Assembly (NCBI GenBank): GCA_046727435.1
Contig: JBKPCR010000304.1
Span: forward strand, 1 to 14,859
Direction of reading: 5' to 3'
Source: CAVPRW01 sp046727435 [NCBI: bacterium]
GTDB taxonomy: Bacteria; Tectomicrobia; Entotheonellia; J063
DNA length: 14,859 bases
Under the pieces are notes generated by a model. The model did not search any database and was not told the DNA's origin. It worked only from the letters and a program-made list of their open reading frames with translations. Both the position numbers and the translations under genes were made by a program. Positions 7,784 to 14,520 of the stretch are shown piece after piece (position 1 is the stretch's first letter; each line of letters opens with the position of its first letter).

Positions 7784-7912
7784 TCATGGCTCGTCGCTCA
7801 CGGTCATCAGTCGAATGAAACGCAGCATCATCGGCGTGATGGATGTCTTCACCTGTCCTTAGCTGAGAGACTCGCACGCGCTGAACCGCAGCTCGAAGTT
7901 GTACGGAGGCAT
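7784..7912 (-). pseudogene. Possible small gene interrupted by an in-frame stop
   Basis: An ATG at 7912 follows a GGAAGGAAGGG ribosome-binding-like stretch and reads MPPYNFELRFSACESLS, then TAA at 7859-7861. Reading on in the same frame gives GQVKTSITPMMLRFIRLM and a few more residues to TGA at 7784. The protein-like look on both sides of the stop suggests a decaying gene of about 42 codons. No family is recognised, and chance is a real alternative. Confidence 0.25.
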
Positions 7913-8019
7913 GGTACCCTTCCTTCCCCTTCCACCAACATACCCGGGTGGCGCGGTTGCTCCTGGTTCCTGTATAGCCCGCTCCACTTTTGTGTGATCT
8001 CAAGCACTTTCATGAGTCC

Positions 8020-8074
8020 AGCCTGGCTCTGCCGCATCCGGGTGACCTCGGAGCGAAAATGGACGAGCCAGGCT
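8020..8074 (-). other. Inverted repeat just downstream of the beta/gamma-crystallin gene
   Basis: AGCCTGGCTC (8020-8029) and GAGCCAGGCT (8065-8074) are perfect 10-bp inverted repeats separated by 35 bases. They begin about 20 bases beyond the stop of the gene ending at 8093. The position suits a transcript-end structure, but the loop is long and no T run follows. Confidence 0.3.
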
Positions 8075-8092
8075 CACAGGTACAAAAACGAG

Positions 8093-8380
8093 CTAGTTCT
8101 GATGACCACGCCTCACGGATGAAATCTGATCGTTGTCACCATTCCAGTCGTTAAAATGCGGATAGGTGCCATCCCCTTCTGGACCACCTTGTTGCTGTAC
8201 ATGCCAGCGAGTACCCCCGAACTCGGTGTGGCGGTACAGCGTCCATTGCCCGTTGATAACAATTAACGATGAAATACGATCATTAAACCCTTTGCGTCTG
8301 AGGTCTTGACTATCTTCCTCCTTGAGAACAAGAGTGTTGCCTCGAAAGTTGGGATGTTCAAACAGAATGACTTTTGCCAT
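8093..8380 (-). CDS. Small beta/gamma-crystallin-fold protein, probably calcium-binding
   Basis: 95 residues from ATG at 8380, seven bases after a perfect AAGGAGG. A TTG two codons earlier is out of place relative to that site. Two Greek-key motifs are clear: FEHPNFRG (7-14) leading to NDRISS (33-38), and YRHTEFGG (49-56) leading to NDQISS (83-88). Both match the (N/D)(N/D)xx(S/T)S calcium-binding signature of microbial beta/gamma-crystallins, so one complete domain with two intact calcium sites is expected. There is no signal peptide or membrane segment, so it should be cytosolic unless exported by another route. Members of this family are linked to stress, spores or cell surfaces, but the role here is unknown. 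It lies downstream of a 152-residue unknown gene on the same strand, about 200 bases away. Confidence 0.9.
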   Translation of the reverse strand: MAKVILFEHPNFRGNTLVLKEEDSQDLRRKGFNDRISSLIVINGQWTLYRHTEFGGTRWHVQQQGGPEGDGTYPHFNDWNGDNDQISSVRRGHQN

Positions 8381-8500
8381 GATCAAGCCTCCTTATTCAA
8401 AAGCCACCTAGGCATCATGATTTCTGGGTCGTGCGGTTGTTCCTGTCCTCGTCCTCGCGCAGCCTTCTGAGATGACCCTGGGCGCAGGAACCGTTGAGCA

Positions 8501-8567
8501 CTCGGCGGCCTCGTATCCACGCTTGCCGACCCGAGCGGTGCTTCACCAGCGCGCTGCGGCCGCCGAG
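8501..8567 (-). other. Inverted repeat between the 152-residue gene and the beta/gamma-crystallin gene
   Basis: CTCGGCGGCC (8501-8510) and GGCCGCCGAG (8558-8567) are perfect 10-bp inverted repeats with a 47-base loop, beginning about 18 bases after the stop at 8585. The arms are very GC-rich. This could be a transcript-end or mRNA-stability structure; there is no T run. Confidence 0.3.
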
Positions 8568-8584
8568 CCGTGGTCGTCAGCGCC

Positions 8585-9043
8585 TTACCGGCGTTGCTCC
8601 TTGAGCTTAAGGGCCATGGCAATATTGGCGACGAGAACCTGCGCTTCTTCGTCTACACCGCCACCAAAGTGTTTGCCGAGTGCATTGTTCAGCTCTTCCA
8701 GCGAGGCGGTGTTCACTCCGTAATAGGCTCCCGCAACCTTCATGACCGTATTGACAGCCTCGCTCCACCCCCTGTCTTCATACTTGACCTCGACATCCTT
8801 GACCTGCCCACGGTCGATCGTGAACGCATAGGTGACGACGTCATCGCGCACGAATCGCAGGTAATGCGTAAACCGGCCTTTGGCCGTGAGCGTGCTGCCT
8901 TGTCTTGTCACCTCGAGCGTTTTCGGGGGCTCGAAGTTCCAGCGGTGCTTCACGACCCGGTGCTCCTTCATTTTCTTGCCATCGAGTATCCCCGCGACGG
9001 TCTCCTGGAGTCGTTGCTTTTCCTCTCTCGTGAATTCGGCCAT
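8585..9043 (-). CDS. Conserved-looking soluble protein of unknown function
   Basis: 152 residues; ATG at 9043 is preceded by AAGGAGA at a good distance. I do not recognise the family. The N-terminal third is helical and charged (EEKQRLQETVAGILDGKKM). The middle looks like a beta-sheet (TLEVTRQGSTLTAKGRF, VVTYAFTIDRGQVKDVEVKY), and the end is helical (AVNTVMKVAGAYYGVNTASL). There are no signal peptide, membrane segments, cysteines or obvious catalytic motifs. The strong ribosome-binding site and GC-rich codon use support a real gene. It is followed on the same strand by the beta/gamma-crystallin gene, and the two may be co-transcribed. Confidence 0.7.
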   Translation of the reverse strand: MAEFTREEKQRLQETVAGILDGKKMKEHRVVKHRWNFEPPKTLEVTRQGSTLTAKGRFTHYLRFVRDDVVTYAFTIDRGQVKDVEVKYEDRGWSEAVNTVMKVAGAYYGVNTASLEELNNALGKHFGGGVDEEAQVLVANIAMALKLKEQRR

Positions 9044-9215
9044 GTGTGGTCTCCTTCAGGCTGTACTTCGATCACCGTGATCCATTGTCCCATCAGCCAC
9101 TCGGAAAAGATGCTTCGCGTCGTGCTTCGGCGGAAGCCTTTAGTCTCGCGGCATGCGGCACCTCCTTTCATATCGGGCATCATTCCGGCACGAGAGCCGC
9201 GTGCACCATGTCGAG

Positions 9216-9422
9216 CTAGATGTGTGTGCACACGCTCGGCGTGGAGGGCTCCGCGGTGCGCCCGTCGGGACCGGAGCCCTGCGGGGAGGGATCGGCGGGC
9301 TCTGGCACGCGCCCGTGCGCGGGGAGCACCTCCGCGGGGAGCAGCCGGTTGGGGCCGTGGCGATCCGCATGGCGCGCATAGACCTCGCCCAGTTCGGTGA
9401 GCCAGTGGTAGCAAGACTCCAT
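9216..9422 (-). CDS. Small protein of unknown function, 68 residues
   Basis: ATG at 9422 lies about 9 bases after GAGGAG on the minus strand. The frame could extend upstream to 9569, but that part has no ribosome-binding site and looks non-coding. The product starts MESCYHWLTELGEVYARHAD, an amphipathic helix, and then becomes Pro/Gly-rich and probably disordered. No family is recognised. It starts the minus-strand gene run and is divergent from the sigma factor at 9738, so the two may share a control region. Confidence 0.45.
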   Translation of the reverse strand: MESCYHWLTELGEVYARHADRHGPNRLLPAEVLPAHGRVPEPADPSPQGSGPDGRTAEPSTPSVCTHI

Positions 9423-9737
9423 CGTCGTCTTCTCCTCTAGTGCCACAACGGTGACACGGCCATCACGGGACCGCGGCGGTGCCTGGTGGTTCAGGCGCCC
9501 GTGTGTCCCGTCGTCCGCTACTCCCCTCATCCCCGACCCGCGGTCCTTCCCTCGCTCAACCGATCGCAAAAATTTTTTTGGATGCCACTTTTCTCTGGAA
9601 ACATTAGTAGTTATGATGGGACTGATTTTTTTGTGAGGCGCAAGCCTGTCCCAAACGCGCGACTTGGGGATATATCTGATGTGAGTGATCGTCGGAGCCG
9701 GAGCAGGCGGGTCCCACCCAGGCCACGGGAGAGGCCG
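9423..9737. other. Divergent intergenic region upstream of the ECF sigma gene
   Basis: 315 bases between a minus-strand small gene and the plus-strand sigma gene. Bases 9568-9640 are strikingly AT-rich for this window, with a GCAAAAATTTTTTTGG stretch and a second T7 run, so promoters for both directions could sit here. GGAAAC at 9597-9602 resembles an ECF -35 element, but I see no matching -10. I also looked for a -24/-12 (TGGCAC-N5-TTGC) sigma-54 promoter and found none that fits. Confidence 0.4.
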
Positions 9738-10292
9738 ATGGCGATCGATTGGCAGCGATTAGCGGACGACGACTACTACGCCGACGTGTGCACTAGGGTG
9801 TATGAGACCTGCCAGCGGGGCATTCTGCGGTACTGCGTCACTCGACTCGGCGACGCCCTTGGGGCAGAGGTGATGCAGGAGGTGTTCGTCACCATGGTGA
9901 CGGCCTTGCGCACCTATCGACCAGGACCGCCGGTCGAGAGCTGGCTCTTTGGCATGGCCAAGCAGAAATGTCAACAAACACTCCGCAATCGCACGCGCCG
10001 GCAGGACATCGCCAATGCCTTTGGGAAGGACATCGCGCAGCAGCTCCATGCCGAGCCCTCCAGCCCGCCCAGTGCGGGGCTGGAGGCGCGGGAGCAGGCG
10101 ACCCGCTTGGACACGAGCCTCACTCAGCTGCCCGAACTCGAGCGGATTGCGCTGCACTGGCGCTTCCATCGCGGGCTGTCAGTGGCCGAGAGTGCGGAGG
10201 CCCTCGGCATGTCCGAGGCGGCCGTGCGCAAACGCCTCCAGCGCGCCCTGCGGCGCCTGAAGGAGATGATGGACGATGGCCCCATGGGATGA
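9738..10292 (+). CDS. ECF-type sigma-70 family RNA polymerase sigma factor
   Basis: 184 residues from ATG at 9738; the frame is open further upstream to 9486, but that section crosses the AT-rich control region and looks non-coding. Region 2 (about 17-95) has the expected order: helical core, EVMQEVFVTMVTALRTYRPG, then ESWLFGMAKQKCQQTLRNR, which matches the core-binding and -10 recognition helices. A short acidic/Pro-rich linker precedes region 4 (about 125-178). There LPELERIALHWRFHRGLS is followed by VAESAEALGMSEAAVRKRL, the -35 recognition helix-turn-helix. It would direct RNA polymerase to a specific regulon. Its 3' end overlaps the next gene by 17 bases, the arrangement usual for an ECF factor and its anti-sigma factor. 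Here the partner is a sigma-54/activator fusion instead. Confidence 0.9.
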   Translation: MAIDWQRLADDDYYADVCTRVYETCQRGILRYCVTRLGDALGAEVMQEVFVTMVTALRTYRPGPPVESWLFGMAKQKCQQTLRNRTRRQDIANAFGKDIAQQLHAEPSSPPSAGLEAREQATRLDTSLTQLPELERIALHWRFHRGLSVAESAEALGMSEAAVRKRLQRALRRLKEMMDDGPMG

Positions 10293-13245
10293 ACTCGAGC
10301 ACTACGAGGCGACCGAGGCCCAGGACCTCACCCGGCTCCTGCGCGCCTTGCGGCCACCCGCGCGCGAGGTGCAGGTCCCCCCGCCGGTGGATCTCACCAT
10401 CCGGGCGGCGATCTGGCAGGCGCAAGTGCGGCGGCAGCTGAGCACGCTGCTGGCCATAGCCCACCAGGAACTCATTCGGGTGATCCGACAGGCCCTGACG
10501 GACAACCCCCTGCTGGAAGAGGTGGCGCCCGCGGAGGACGAGCACGCGCTGGCCGGCGAGGCGCACGCCCCGCGTCTCACGGCATCCATCAATGACCTGA
10601 CGGACGGTGTGGAGCGGTATGACAGTGTCTGGCAGGCCTGCATCCCTGACGGCTGGGATGCCACGGACCTCCCCTCACAGGCGTCCGAGGCGCCAGGTGC
10701 GTCCGAACGTCCCAGCGGCCCCCCCGAAACTATTGTGCCGGATGTCATCGTCACGAGGGTAGGGGAGGCGTATCAAGTCGTCCTCAACGAAAAGGACATC
10801 CCGCGGCTGCGCCTCAGTGCTACCTGCCGGCGTCTGGTACGCGAGGGCCCATTGGGCGAGCCCGAGGCGACGCATGACCTGGACGACAAACTCCGCGCCG
10901 CCGTCTGGCTCATCCGCAGCCTCGAGTACCGACGCCGGACGCTGTTCGCCGTCGCCCAGAGCCTGGTGACACGGCAGCGGGCGTTCCTGGATCACGGCCC
11001 CGCCCACCTGCAGCCGCTGGCGCTGGCGGAGGTGGCCGCGGCCCTCGGCCTGCACGCGTCGACGGTGCGCCGCGTGGTCATCAGCAAATATCTGGCGACG
11101 GCGCACGGGATCGTCGCGCTGACGTCATGCTTCCAGAGCGGCCTCGAGTCCTCCGGCGGCGAGACCATGTCGTCGCTGACCGTGAAGGACCGCATCAAGA
11201 CATTGGTGGCGGCGGAGGATCCGGGAACACCCCTCACCGATCAGCAACTCGTCGAGATGCTGGCCACGGAGAATGTCAAGATCGCCCGCCGGACGGTGAC
11301 GCAGTATCGGCGCGAGCTGCAGCTGCCCCCGGCCCATCGCCGCCAGCCACACGGCTCCACGGCGGGGGCGTCACGACTCTCCCCCGACGAAGAACAGCGG
11401 GTGCGCCAGGCCCTTGAAGCGCACGCCCGTCGTCAGCAGGCGGAGCCCCCCCAGCAGCGCAACCGCGAGGAGACCTCCGGGATCCCGCCGGAGGTCCAGG
11501 AGGTCCAGCAGCACCGCGACCACGAGGCCATGGCCTGGCTCCACCTCCAAGGCCTCGAATGGTGGAGACTGGCGGCGGATCCCGAGGTGCGCGCGGCCCA
11601 CCGCGATCTGCAGACGGCCCTTGCCCACCCGCAGCTACGCCCGGCGGTGCTCCTGGCGCTGCGGGCCTTCGCGCAGACGGCACAGGCCGGTGCGACTACC
11701 CCCCCGCCGGAGGACGCCGTCGAGCCGGTGCCGCGCCTCCAGGAGCGGACCAATGTCGAGGCGCTCGCCTCCAGCCACGATCGCGACCATCTGCTGACGC
11801 GCGCCATCGAGCGCGTGATGATGCTACTCGACATCGAGAACGCCTCTATCATCCTGCTTGATGAAGCGCGCGATGAACTGTACTTTGCCCAAGTCGCCGA
11901 CGAAAACCGCGGCGGCCACGAGCGGCGGCTGACCGGGGTCCGCTTTCCCGCCACGCACGGCGTCGCCGGATGGGTGGTTCGCGAAGGCCACCCGCTGATC
12001 GTGCCGGATGTCGACCATGACCCGCGTGTCTTTCGCGGGTTCGGTGTCCATGCCGGAACGAAGACGCGTTCCATTCTCTGCGTGCCGTTGCGCACCACGG
12101 GGCGGATCATCGGCGTCCTGCAAGGCATCAACAAGCGCCAGGGGCCCTTCACGGCGGACGATGTGCGGCGGTTGGAGGCGTTCGCCGATGAACTCGCGCC
12201 CGCGCTGGAACAGGCCCGTGCGATCCAGGAGCGGTCCCACCTCGACCTGCAGCAGCTCATGGCCGAGGCCGAGCGCCCGGCCAGCCGGGCGGTGCCGTTC
12301 GACACGCTGATCGGTGAAAGCCCCAGGATGCAGGAGGTCGCCCGCCTGGTGGAACGGGTCCTGCCTACCACGGCCCCGGTCCTGCTCACGGGCGAGCGCG
12401 GCACCGGCCAGGACCGTCTCGCGCGCCTCCTCCACGATCATGGGCCGCGGGCCTGGGGGCCGTTCATCGCCGTCAACTGCGCGGCGCTCCCAGAGACACG
12501 GCTAGAGGCCGAGCTGTTCGGCGACGAGAGCGGGGCGTTCACCGGAGCAACTCAACGGAAACCAGGGTGCTTGGAGCTGGCGGCCGGTGGCACGCTCTTT
12601 CTGGAGGAGCTCGACGCCCTAAGCCCGGCGCTGCAAGCCAAGTTCCTGCGGGTGCTGCAAGAGAAGCAGTTCGAGCGCGTCGGGGGGGCGGAGACTCTGG
12701 CGACTGATGCCCGCATCGTTGCCGCGACCCATCAGGACCTGGAGCAGCTCGTGGACGAGGGGAAATTCCGCCGCGACCTGTACTACCGCCTCAACGTCTA
12801 CCCCATCGCCTTGCCGCCATTGCGCGAGCGCCAGGAGGATCTCCGCGCGCTGGCCCTCCACTTCCTCAAGCGCTCCAGCCACGAGGGGCGCAAGGAGGTT
12901 CTGGGCATGTCCGAGGAGGCGATGGGGTGGCTCGAGCGCTACCCCTGGCCCGGTAATGTCCGGGAGCTGGAGGAGGTCATTGAGGGGGCGGTCGCCCGGG
13001 GGCAGGGCCCGACGGTCACGGTGCAGGACTTGCCCCAGGCGCTACGGGAGCGCTCCCGCGCGCCAGGGTCGAACGGCGGTACCTTCCGGCTGCCACCCGG
13101 AGGGATCGAGCTGCGCGAGCTGGAGAAGGATCTCATTCGCCAGGCCCTTGAGCAGGCGCACCAGCACAAGTCGCACGCCGCCAAATTGCTAGGGCTGAGC
13201 CGCACCCAACTGCGCGCGCGTATGCGGCTCTACGGGCTGGAATAG
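10276..13245 (+). CDS. Sigma-54 (RpoN-like) fused to a GAF-AAA+-Fis enhancer-binding activator
   Basis: 989 residues; ATG at 10276 follows AAGGAG by 10 bases and overlaps the ECF gene. Order of parts: residues 1-41 unclassified; 42-82 divergent sigma-54 region I ending LTDNPLLEE; 83-153 acidic/Pro-rich linker; 154-240 C-terminal part of the core-binding domain (PDVIV ... LNEKDIPRLRL ... WLIRSLEYRRRTL); 245-272 helix-turn-helix (ALGLHASTVRRVVISKY); 337-348 RpoN box (ARRTVTQYRREL). A helical linker (355-490) leads to a GAF domain (493-655). An AAA+ enhancer-binding domain (675-915) has GAFTGA at 753-758, arginine-finger FRRDLYYRL and WPGNVREL. A Fis-type helix-turn-helix closes the protein (948-989). 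Canonical sigma-54 has about 130 more residues between NPLLE and PDVIV. Walker A reads GERGTGQD, with Gln712 in place of Lys, and Walker B has Glu777 in place of Asp. The protein probably binds -24/-12-type DNA and enhancer-like DNA from one chain; ATP hydrolysis and core binding are uncertain. Confidence 0.92.
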   Translation: MAPWDELEHYEATEAQDLTRLLRALRPPAREVQVPPPVDLTIRAAIWQAQVRRQLSTLLAIAHQELIRVIRQALTDNPLLEEVAPAEDEHALAGEAHAPRLTASINDLTDGVERYDSVWQACIPDGWDATDLPSQASEAPGASERPSGPPETIVPDVIVTRVGEAYQVVLNEKDIPRLRLSATCRRLVREGPLGEPEATHDLDDKLRAAVWLIRSLEYRRRTLFAVAQSLVTRQRAFLDHGPAHLQPLALAEVAAALGLHASTVRRVVISKYLATAHGIVALTSCFQSGLESSGGETMSSLTVKDRIKTLVAAEDPGTPLTDQQLVEMLATENVKIARRTVTQYRRELQLPPAHRRQPHGSTAGASRLSPDEEQRVRQALEAHARRQQAEPPQQRNREETSGIPPEVQEVQQHRDHEAMAWLHLQGLEWWRLAADPEVRAAHRDLQTALAHPQLRPAVLLALRAFAQTAQAGATTPPPEDAVEPVPRLQERTNVEALASSHDRDHLLTRAIERVMMLLDIENASIILLDEARDELYFAQVADENRGGHERRLTGVRFPATHGVAGWVVREGHPLIVPDVDHDPRVFRGFGVHAGTKTRSILCVPLRTTGRIIGVLQGINKRQGPFTADDVRRLEAFADELAPALEQARAIQERSHLDLQQLMAEAERPASRAVPFDTLIGESPRMQEVARLVERVLPTTAPVLLTGERGTGQDRLARLLHDHGPRAWGPFIAVNCAALPETRLEAELFGDESGAFTGATQRKPGCLELAAGGTLFLEELDALSPALQAKFLRVLQEKQFERVGGAETLATDARIVAATHQDLEQLVDEGKFRRDLYYRLNVYPIALPPLRERQEDLRALALHFLKRSSHEGRKEVLGMSEEAMGWLERYPWPGNVRELEEVIEGAVARGQGPTVTVQDLPQALRERSRAPGSNGGTFRLPPGGIELRELEKDLIRQALEQAHQHKSHAAKLLGLSRTQLRARMRLYGLE

Positions 13246-13432
13246 GCTTCACAAGCGTTCGTGGACGAAACACACCTCACACCCCGCCCTCTCCCGAGGG
13301 CGAGAGTTCAGAGAGAGGCTGGATTGTACCCAAGCGCCACAAAGCAACACATGTCAGAGCAGCCGAGAGCCATGCCGATGTCGCCAAATAAGGCAAAAGA
13401 CGACACTCTACTGAGCCACTCGCCTCACGCGG
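13246..13432. terminator. Convergent intergenic gap with a short GC hairpin
   Basis: GCCCTC-TCCC-GAGGGC at 13286-13301 forms a perfect 6-bp stem with a 4-base loop, 41 bases after the stop of the sigma-54 fusion gene. The surrounding sequence resembles the CCCTCTCCC/GAGGG hairpins scattered between genes in many GC-rich genomes. No T run follows, so it is at best a factor-dependent or stabilising structure. Confidence 0.35.
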
Positions 13433-13772
13433 CTACTCACCTAGCTCGATATCATAGCCAGCTCTCTCCAGCGCTCGGCGCACCATGCTCATGACCTGCG
13501 GACCATCAGAGTATGGGGCTACCGGCACCTCGGAGGCAGCGTGCAACTGGGACAGCAGCGCGTCCGCCTCCGCCCCGGCCAGCTGCTCGCAGCGCTCGTA
13601 GACGCCCCCGGGTCCTTCCTCAAGCGCGTTGTGGGCCGTAAGCACGGTGCGAATGGCCGCGATGATCGCCGGCGTCGGGGTGGGCACCAGCAGGGCGGCG
13701 AGGGCCCCGTGATCGAGCCGCAGCTTGGCCGCCAGGGGCAGCGGGTCGCCCCCCTGCCAGCGTTGCAAACAT
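13433..13772 (-). CDS. Hemerythrin HHE-like protein with a probable frameshift near its start
   Basis: About 112 residues. The main frame reads LPLAAKLRLDHGALAALL, then AIRTVLTAHNALEEGPGGVY and ERCEQLAG, with His and Glu spaced as in hemerythrin-type four-helix proteins that bind a di-iron centre or oxygen. In that frame the only start after the upstream stop is TTG at 13768, 12 bases from AAAGGAGG. An ATG at 13772 lies a perfect 8 bases from that site but is in another frame. It reads MFATLAGG and would join the main frame if one G were removed from the G6 run at about 13750-13755. The natural product was probably MFATLAGGDPLPLAAKL. This may be a sequencing error, a mutation or a slippage switch. 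It ends TAG at 13433, convergent with the sigma-54 fusion gene. Confidence 0.65.
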
Positions 13773-13899
13773 GGCCAACACCTCCTTTACGCCGGTGGGG
13801 AGTGAAGCCGACTCGCCCAGCCACCCCACTGGCGCGCAGGGTTCACCACAGCGCCCAGGCGCCTCCTCGTCGGTGAGCGCTATCCGCATCGACGCGCGA

Positions 13900-14442
13900 T
13901 CAGGGGTCCGCCAGCACCGCGCACACATCGGTCTGGCGTGCGCCCCCCGCGAGGTCATACTCGGTCGTCTGAAGGGAGGCGTCGACCGTGAAGGTCACGT
14001 GTCCTGTCGTATAGCTGATCGTCGGGACGTCCTCGTCCTCCGGCAAGCTCTCCCGCGGGGTATACAGCAGGTTGGGGCCCGCGAGGTCGGCGCTGAAGAG
14101 GAGCTCAGAGCCTTCCGGATAGACCACCAGGGTTCCCGGTCCGCTGATGTTGTACGTGACGGACTTGCCGGTGGTCTGGTTCGTCACAGTGGCTGTGGCG
14201 TGCCCTGTGATCATGTACGTCGTCGTGCCGTCCGGCTCGACCGTAATTTGCACGTAGGACTGGTCGAACACCGGGAACGTGATCAAGACGTCGAAGTCCG
14301 CGCAGAAGTCCGGGGCTGGGAGGAAGACTGGGTCTTGCGAGATCGGGACGGGCGGGGGGGGCTGCGCGCCGGCGGGGGCGGCCAAGAGCAGCCCGGCCAG
14401 GAACACAACCACGGCGAGAAGGCCCGCGGCGACGTGCGTCAT
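13900..14442 (-). CDS. Secreted beta-rich protein of unknown function
   Basis: 180 residues; ATG at 14442 with a weak GGTGG site 5 bases upstream. Residues 1-26 form a classical signal peptide (hydrophobic core LLAVVVFLAGLLLAA, cleavage after AGA). The mature protein is Pro-rich at first, then a series of beta strands: DFDVLITFPVFDQSYVQITV, MITGHATATVTNQTTGKSV, YNISGPGTLVVYPEGSELL. Only two cysteines remain after cleavage, Cys47 and Cys174, near the two ends, so one disulfide closing the fold is likely. The pattern resembles a secreted family frequent in Actinobacteria with no known function. No lipobox, anchor or enzyme motif is visible. It lies about 130 bases upstream of the hemerythrin-like gene on the same strand and could be transcribed with it. 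Confidence 0.75.
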   Translation of the reverse strand: MTHVAAGLLAVVVFLAGLLLAAPAGAQPPPPVPISQDPVFLPAPDFCADFDVLITFPVFDQSYVQITVEPDGTTTYMITGHATATVTNQTTGKSVTYNISGPGTLVVYPEGSELLFSADLAGPNLLYTPRESLPEDEDVPTISYTTGHVTFTVDASLQTTEYDLAGGARQTDVCAVLADP

Positions 14443-14520
14443 CGGACCACCGAGACTCCGCCGCCAGCGGGGCTGTCGTGCGACGGGATGGGTACGCTGT
14501 TCTACGGCTTCGAGGTGGGT

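Larger units (their letters stand above)
7672..8092. other. Intergenic region between the beta/gamma-crystallin and membrane protein genes
   Basis: About 420 bases on the path of two minus-strand genes. It holds a short broken frame (7784-7912), a tight inverted repeat CCCCGA-AC-TCGGGG at 7743-7756, and a longer one at 8020-8074. The plus-strand frame at 7769-8122 looks spurious. No clear promoter could be assigned for the gene starting at 7671, but its leader must lie here. Confidence 0.5.

Noticed and set aside
7769-8122. 117-codon plus-strand frame
   Set aside because: There is no ribosome-binding site, the composition is not protein-like, and it runs into the end of the beta/gamma-crystallin gene on the other strand.
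9302-9318. TGGCACG reminiscent of a sigma-54 -24 element
   Set aside because: There is no TTGC at the required spacing, and it lies inside the small gene at 9216-9422.
9486-9737. N-terminal extension of the ECF sigma factor
   Set aside because: The extension crosses an AT-rich likely promoter region and matches nothing in the sigma family; MAIDWQRL at 9738 gives the normal ECF length.
11433-12404. Long minus-strand open frame (323 codons) opposite the sigma-54 fusion gene
   Set aside because: It has Ser/Arg-rich low-complexity composition typical of antisense frames in GC-rich genes, no ribosome-binding site, and the opposite strand has clear GAF and AAA+ domains.
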